A stretch of DNA of 64,000 nt from contig JAHLWZ010000751.1 in the NCBI GenBank assembly GCA_020536535.1, positions 1 to 64,000 of the forward strand. The letters run 5' to 3'. Positions 58,805 through 64,000 of this stretch are shown here, piece after piece. The notes below the pieces were generated by a model, which was not told where the DNA came from, did no database searches, and saw nothing but the letters and a program-made list of their open reading frames with translations. The stretch's first letter is position 1. The number at the start of each line of letters is the position of its first letter. This stretch comes from Pelomyxa schiedti. Its lineage: Eukaryota; Evosea; Pelobiontida; Pelomyxidae. A program made the translations under genes and the position numbers.

Positions 58805-60179
58805 ATGTTCCCGCTCCGCTACCCACTCAAAAACTCCCTCGCGCCGTGCACCCCCCGCGTCCCCCTTGTAATTACGCCCAAAGCAAGGCCCACCACCCCA
58901 TCCGCTGCCCCCCCAATTTCATCCACCACTTCAACCACACCAGCAGCACCGCCCTCCTCGTCATCATCGACATCAACAACATCAACATCAACGTCAACAT
59001 CAACAACCACACCAGCAGCAAATGCAAGCACGTCTACAACGGCTTCTGGAAGTGGAGCCGGCGTCGGGAGCAGACCGCTGTCGGCGTTGGAGCTCAGCAG
59101 CAGTTTGCTGGGCTTGGATTTGTCGGACGAGTGCGTGGCTGCGATGATTGCGCAGGAGGCGAAAATGACGTCGGACCGGGCAAAGGAAATCGGAATTATG
59201 GCTTACTTTGAGAAGTCCACCCACAGGCAATTTCTTTTTCTTGGTGCCCAAAATGGCGATTAAACTAATTTTAGTGTCTTGCTTCAGGAAGCAGATCCAT
59301 CGTAGATATGTTGCCAATGTGCTGAGGAATACCGTTGGCTACAACAGGTCAAAGGAAGAAGAACACTGCTACCGCATGAAGAGGTCCCTTTTTTTCCTTA
59401 CCAAATCAAATCAACCAATAAAGGCCAATAAACCATAACTTAGGCTCCAGGAGAAAGAGAAGCAGGCCTTACAGGTGGGTCACAGATTATCTGAGAGAAA
59501 TAGAAGCAGAAGCAGAGGTAGAAATAAAAGCCCAAGCAGAAGCCGAAGTAAAACTAAGAGTAGAAGCAGAAGTGGTAGTGAAAGTCGACACAAACACAGG
59601 GAGCCCAGAAGGAGCAAGAGTAGGAGCAACAGCAAGGATTCTACTAAGGAAAAACACAAAGAAAAAGGCAAGCGGCACCACAAGAAAAAACACAAAAGCA
59701 AAAAACACGATCACAAGAAAAACAGTGAAGATGCAGACTCCCCTTCCGAATGTGAACCAGCCCAACCTTCACAGAAACGCTACAAAATTTCAAGTTCCAA
59801 CCCAGCATCTCAGGAGGAACCCGATTTAGATAGGTGGAACCCTGGCGCTCATGATGACGGTTCCCCACAACACAGTCAACAAAGCACCACCAGTGGCTCG
59901 ACCAATTCTGATGCGATTGTCATAAGAACTTCGGAGAGTGAGAGTGAGAGTGAAAGTGAGGCTGGAGCAGTCAAAAAAAAGCACAAGAAACGAGAGGGAA
60001 AAAAGAAGAAAAAGCTCAAAAAGAAGAACCATAAGAGTAAACACAAACACAGGAAAAAGCACAAGCATCACAGCAGTGAGTGTGAGGAAGCTTCTTCATC
60101 AACTCCACCTAATCCCCCATCACCTGTAGAGCCTTCTCCGGCAATAAGCACACCCGCTGTCACTCCACATTCCAGCTAA
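58805..60179 (+). CDS. RS/Lys-rich nuclear protein
   Basis: ATG at 58805. A Pro/Ser/Thr-rich lead (Ser-Thr repeats near 58950-59030) is followed by a helical segment, ALELSSSLLGLDLSDECVAA, AKMTSDRAKEIGIMAYFEKS, and after an intron KQIHRRYVANVLRNTVGYNR and SKEEEHCYRMKRLQEKEK. Then comes an Arg-Ser dipeptide domain (SRSRGRNKSPSRSRSKTKSR), a Lys/His-rich block (KHKEKGKRHHKKKHKSKKHD), an acidic Ser-Glu run, another Lys-rich block (KKKHKKREGKKKKKLKKK) and a Pro-rich end. The small helical motif before the RS region resembles that of some animal NKAP/NKAPD1-like nuclear proteins, but this is weak. RS and Lys-rich domains point to a nuclear speckle or splicing role. Confidence 0.6.
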
Positions 60180-60318
60180 TTCCGTTTATGAAAATCAAAA
60201 ATGTTTTCTTCCAAACACAATTTCTTCCTTTGCCTTTTACAATTTACAGAGATAGAATATTCTTTGCCACAGATGAAGGCAGTGAGAAAACCAGCAAGGC
60301 CTTTGCCCTTTACTTCGA

Positions 60319-61074
60319 TCAACATACACCAGTGCGGCAAATTGGGCACCTCTTGCTAAGAACCAGCCACTGATCAACGCAGTCCATGTGGAATGAGTCA
60401 AAGCAAGGGAGAGTCCTCACTACGTGGCCGTGCTTGAAATCCTGCTGGCAAATGGCACACATTTGGCACTGGAGTACACTTCCTTTTGTGGATTCGTCCT
60501 CACCCCAGATAATCAGAGGCAATTGGGCCATCACATTGGCTGGAACTCCACAAGTGACAGGTTCCAGATTTTCCATCTGCTATTAGAGTGTTATATTTTT
60601 GTCAATGTTAAATAGCATTAATAAGTTAGAATTCATGTATGCCGAAACTTCAACAGCGAATCATAGTTGACCTACCTCATATGATAATTCTTGATCCGGC
60701 CAATACATCACGCCGTCCTGATTACTGAAATTACCTCCACCGTCCTCATTGCCTGTGGCTGTTGGAGAGTGAAACTGTACTACACGAGTTTGCTCCTGAT
60801 GAGAATTTGGGCGTCCATGATGCCGGCGTGTGAATAATCGCCTCCATTGCAGCATAAATTTCCTCCATAGTCTCACTATCCAACCTTTTACTGTTTGGTG
60901 TGAGGAATATAAGTTATTGTTTATCTCCAAAATAGTACGAGTCAGTGCAAATACCACAGTCCTTTTGATGCCCCACCTTGTTTTTTTCCACAATAAGAAC
61001 AGAAAAAGAATGGAGGAAGAGCAAATAAATACCTTGTTCCTCACAGAATTCACAAAATGCTTAACCCTCGCCAT
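60319..61074 (-). CDS. RING-H2 finger E3 ubiquitin ligase, possible membrane segment
   Basis: The last exon gives MENLEPVTCGVPANVMAQLP, CAICQQDFKHGHVV, RTLPCFDSFHMDCVDQWLVL and CPICRTGVC: a complete RING-H2 (CxxC, CxH, HxxC, CxxC), preceded by a helix typical of RNF126/Rapsyn-type ligases. A phase-0 intron (from GTAGG at about 60676) joins it to an exon reading HGRPNSHQEQTRVVQFHSPT ... WPDQELSYE. From ATG 61074 (MARVKHFVNSVRNK) the open frame continues through a hydrophobic stretch (VFICSSSILFLFLLW) that is either a membrane segment or part of an intron starting GTATTT. The N-terminal half is therefore uncertain; the RING is certain. Confidence 0.7.
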
Positions 61075-61253
61075 AGAGCCCAACCAGACAAACGAACTAT
61101 TTTTTTCCCGTGCATCTTCGCGTCTGCTTAACTACGGCATTTTGTGAGGCCAATAAAGCTGAGTAATCAAATCAAAAAGGGTGGATGTTTGGTTGCCGAA
61201 AAAAACTCTGAAATTTTACATTTTGTGCGAAGTTGGTGTTGGTGTTGGTGGAG

Positions 61254-63777
61254 CTAAAACTTTGTGTTGAAGTGGAGCACGTGGGACCAGTTGTCATCAA
61301 TTTCGCCTGCGTCTTTTTGTGACTTCAGCCGCTGGCTTTCTTTGAATGCAGACTCTATTATTCTGTCTTCTGGATAGCGATCAAACAGGGACTGCAGGCC
61401 AGTGGCACATTCATTGAACTCTTTTGCCTCTTTCAGCAGTGTGCAGCGGGTGAAATCCGCACACATTTCCTTGTTTCCGTCCCCTTTGGTCACTGGGAGA
61501 AGCTCATATACACCAGAGCCATTTATCATTCCCTTTGCCACGACGGTCCCAAGTTTTCTGGCTGCGAAATCCAGGTGTGCTGTGACTGATGGGAGAAATG
61601 TGTTCTGGTACACTGTCTCTGATATCAGTATGTTGCTTCCGTAGTACTTATTGAGGTTCTCCAGGCGCGATGCGAGATTGACACTTGACCCCATAACGGT
61701 GTAGCAAAACCTGTCTGTGCTTCCGGAATTGCCAGCAAGAACTTCACCAGACGCAACTCCAATACGGGCATACAACAGTGGGAGGCCGGCGTGACTATGC
61801 TCCTTCCGTAACTCTTTCAGTGATTCTTGTATGCGAACTGCACAGTTGCATGCAGAGGTATCAGGGTTATCTATATTAACTGTGGCTCCCCATACAGCCT
61901 GGAAAAATATTTAGTTTGGAAGGCGAACTGTGATTTGATACCATTATTTCATCTCCAACTATCTTATCTACGATTCCATTTTCTAACTGAATTGCATGAT
62001 GGCAGATATCCATAAACCTTGTAAAAAGGGCAATCATCATCTCTGGGGGTACCACCTCAGTCAGGTGAGAGAAGTCTTCAATGTCACAGAACATAATACT
62101 ACACTGCCTTTTCCTCACCCCGAGTTTGCACTCAGAAGTTCCATTGAGATACCATTTAACAACTTCCATGGGAACATATTTCCCGAAACTAGCCAACATT
62201 TTCCGCACCGACTCTGTTGAGTCTTCAAGAGAGTTGATTTCTTGCAGTGCAAGTTTTTTTCTGTTGTCTTTGTGCAGAGTCAATCCCAGGTTCACTTTCT
62301 TCAAGGTGCGTTCGTCTAATCTTGACAGAGCCTCTAGCTCTCTGGATACATACTTGATAGGTGTTGTCAAATAGAAGCTCGCTCCTACAACAATAGCTCC
62401 TAGTAGCACCACTATTCCAATTGCACTGCACACAGTGATGATAAGTGTTTGTCTCTGACTTGTGAAGTAATCCGCGCAAGGAACTACAGAGACCATCACC
62501 CAGTACCCCAGAGTTTCTGAAAAGGTAGTGCGCTTTGCTGTAACATCAACAGCTTCTCCAGCCACAGTACCTCGATAATGGAAGACTCCCTCAAAATCAA
62601 GCATGGTTGAAACATCACTCCCAAAACTGGCGATTCCATGTTAGTGCAAGAAAGCTCTGAAAAATCACTTACTGGGAATAAAAGATTTCCGCAATGTCAC
62701 GAGCCTCCTCAGTTTCAAGAGTCCAAAGGGAAGTCATATCCGTCCCGTTGATGAGAATCGGAATGTTCTCATTCCCTGAGGCGATAATTGTCCCCCCCTC
62801 TGATTGAAACATCAAGGACCACCCAGTTTTTCCAACACTTAAGCTCAGGAAAAAAGCTTGCAGTGTGGACAAGTCGTAGTCCAAGGCAAAGACAGCACAT
62901 AAGGTTGAGTTTGAGAGCGGATCAGGAACAGCCTCCGCCAATGTGAAGCCAATTCCAATACCGTGAACGAAAGTATATGGCTCAGTCCATATAGGAACCC
63001 CGAAGCCATATTCTACTGCAAGTTGAAACCAATCTCTACACAAAAAATATGAGCTGTCGGCACTGCATACAATCCAGTTAATACATACTTAAGAGTTGGT
63101 CGGTAGCCCAATCCCCAATTCTCACACACAGATTCTTGAATAAACGGCTCTGGGTCAAAGAGACACCTTATGAATGCCCATCCAGTGGAATTACCTTGGT
63201 TCATGAACCCTGTGTAGGGAAATGACTGGGCCCCAGTCATTACATCAGTAGGGGTTGCAGCAAAGAGTTTGTGATTGCCACTGAGAGTGTGAGCGGCCAT
63301 TATCTTCCACAGACTCAGGAACTCTACCTCATCAGAGCATATTAGTGGGTTCAACTTTATCACAATGAATCAGCGAGAAGAATAATCAAAGTTTCAGACT
63401 GTGTACCTTGGCGAGGTTTGCATTCTCGTGTAGAATCAGAGTTGCATCCCTCACAAATTCCCCAGCGAACCTCTCGATCTCATTGATGATACTGTTATAC
63501 AAAGTCGTGGTTGTTTTCTCTAGTCCAGCTTGTGAAGAAAGTGACCAGAAAATCATTACAGGGGTAACTGAGGCAAGAGGGGAAAAGTATGATCAGTTAG
63601 AATGCCGAATTCCACGAAGTGTATGTAGGAATGCCACTAACCTGTGACAACCAAGGATACCAAGAGGAAGACAGTAATGACTGTCCTCAGGGAAAAGTGA
63701 CAGGGATTTTTGTCCAAGTTGCGTGGAACTTCACCCAAGAGTGACAGGTCCGAGACCTTGGCAGTCCGCTGGAACAT
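61254..63777 (-). CDS. Receptor-type adenylyl cyclase: Cache domain + HAMP-like + class III catalytic domain
   Basis: ATG at 63777 (or upstream outside certainty). TM1 (TVITVFLLVSLVVT), then a long sensor region resembling a double Cache domain (FVRDATLILHENANLAK; GVPIWTEPYTFVHG; CAVFALDYDLSTLQAFF; GWSLMFQSEGGTIIASGNEN), TM2 (LIITVCSAIGIVVLLGAIVV), a linker like HAMP (PIKYVSRELEALSRL), and the cyclase domain: CSIMFCDIEDFSHLTE (metal Asp), GIVDKIVGDEIM, RIGVASGEVLAGNSGSTDRF, CYTVMGSSVNLASRLENLNK with the transition-state Asn/Arg. Lys in VDKIVGDE and Thr in YTVMG are the ATP-selecting pair seen in bacterial and cyanobacterial cyclases, so the product should be cAMP. The overall plan recalls Dictyostelium ACG, with Cache in place of CHASE. 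Confidence 0.85.
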
Positions 63778-64000
63778 AAATAACAAACAAAAAAAAATAC
63801 AAACAAGAAGACAAAAATACAATAACACTAACTGCCCAACCACTCTGCCTCTGGAGGGAGAAGGTGTTTTGTTTGTGTATCACACAACGACTTTTTTTTT
63901 CTTTTTCTATCCCCTTTATTCTTCTGCTTTTGGTTCACGGCTTTTGGCTTTTAGGCAGTATCGAGGAGCAACACGATTTTCGTGTGAGGTGAAGGCAGTT
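63778..64000. promoter_or_regulatory. Upstream region of the adenylyl cyclase gene
   Basis: Contains T/A-rich tracts (63787-63800, 63893-63905). It may hold a leader or an upstream exon of the cyclase gene; the window ends before this can be decided. Confidence 0.3.

Overview
The window is eukaryotic. Almost every gene is interrupted by very short GT-AG introns, mostly 40-65 nt, and a consistent splice phase restores known domains across nearly all of them. Genes lie 70-500 bp apart on both strands. First exons are often GC-rich and low-complexity, and no rRNA, tRNA, CRISPR array or prokaryotic operon is visible. The gene set fits a free-living amoeboid protist: a FYVE-arrestin protein like the Dictyostelium Adc family, a Rac GTPase, RasGEF and RhoGEF, TBC RabGAPs, a Cache-type adenylyl cyclase, and Sel1-repeat and atypical helical-repeat genes. 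A bacterial-type HxC...C methyltransferase of the UroD superfamily and a peroxisomal processing protease ending in PKL would suit an anaerobic or microaerophilic amoebozoan such as an archamoeba (Pelomyxa/Mastigamoeba type). That placement is inference; no marker gene proves it.

Layout. 1-5.7 kb is accessory: a duplicated palindromic repeat, a decayed TLC-domain (ceramide-synthase-like) pseudogene, a helical AEWL-repeat gene, and a decayed kinase-Sel1 pseudogene. 5.8-10.7 kb: an unrecognised gene, then an active-site-intact myotubularin. 10.8-15.2 kb, minus strand: F-box-TBC fusion, START-domain protein, STK16-like kinase. 15.8-17.1 kb: a membrane-anchored protein. 17.3-23.5 kb, minus: RasGEF and a Rac-like GTPase. 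23.9-27.9 kb: an armadillo-DH-PH RhoGEF, head to head with the Rac gene. 28.0-33.8 kb, minus: transportin and calcineurin A. 34.1-36.3 kb: Arf GTPase, an inverted-repeat element, a small RRM-like gene. 36.3-37.6 kb: nothing assignable. 37.6-43.1 kb, plus: membrane-anchored Shelph-type phosphatase, TBC-EF-hand RabGAP, intronless APH-type kinase. 43.6-48.1 kb, minus: a C2H2/ZZ/C78 peptidase and a PPP phosphatase. 48.28-48.52 kb: a fold-back element. 48.9-57.2 kb, plus: coiled-coil RING protein, FYVE-arrestin protein, TYSND1/DEG15-type protease, unrecognised protein. 57.2-64 kb: UroD-like methyltransferase (minus), RS/Lys-rich nuclear protein (plus), RING-H2 protein (minus), Cache adenylyl cyclase (minus).

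Together the region is rich in signalling and membrane traffic: small GTPases (Rac, Arf), their GEFs (Ras, Rho) and GAPs (two TBC proteins), phosphoinositide handling (myotubularin, FYVE), Ser/Thr phosphatases (three) and a kinase, cAMP synthesis, and ubiquitin enzymes. Exon joins were worked out by eye from splice phase and domain continuity. Gene starts are the first plausible ATG and are the least certain boundaries.
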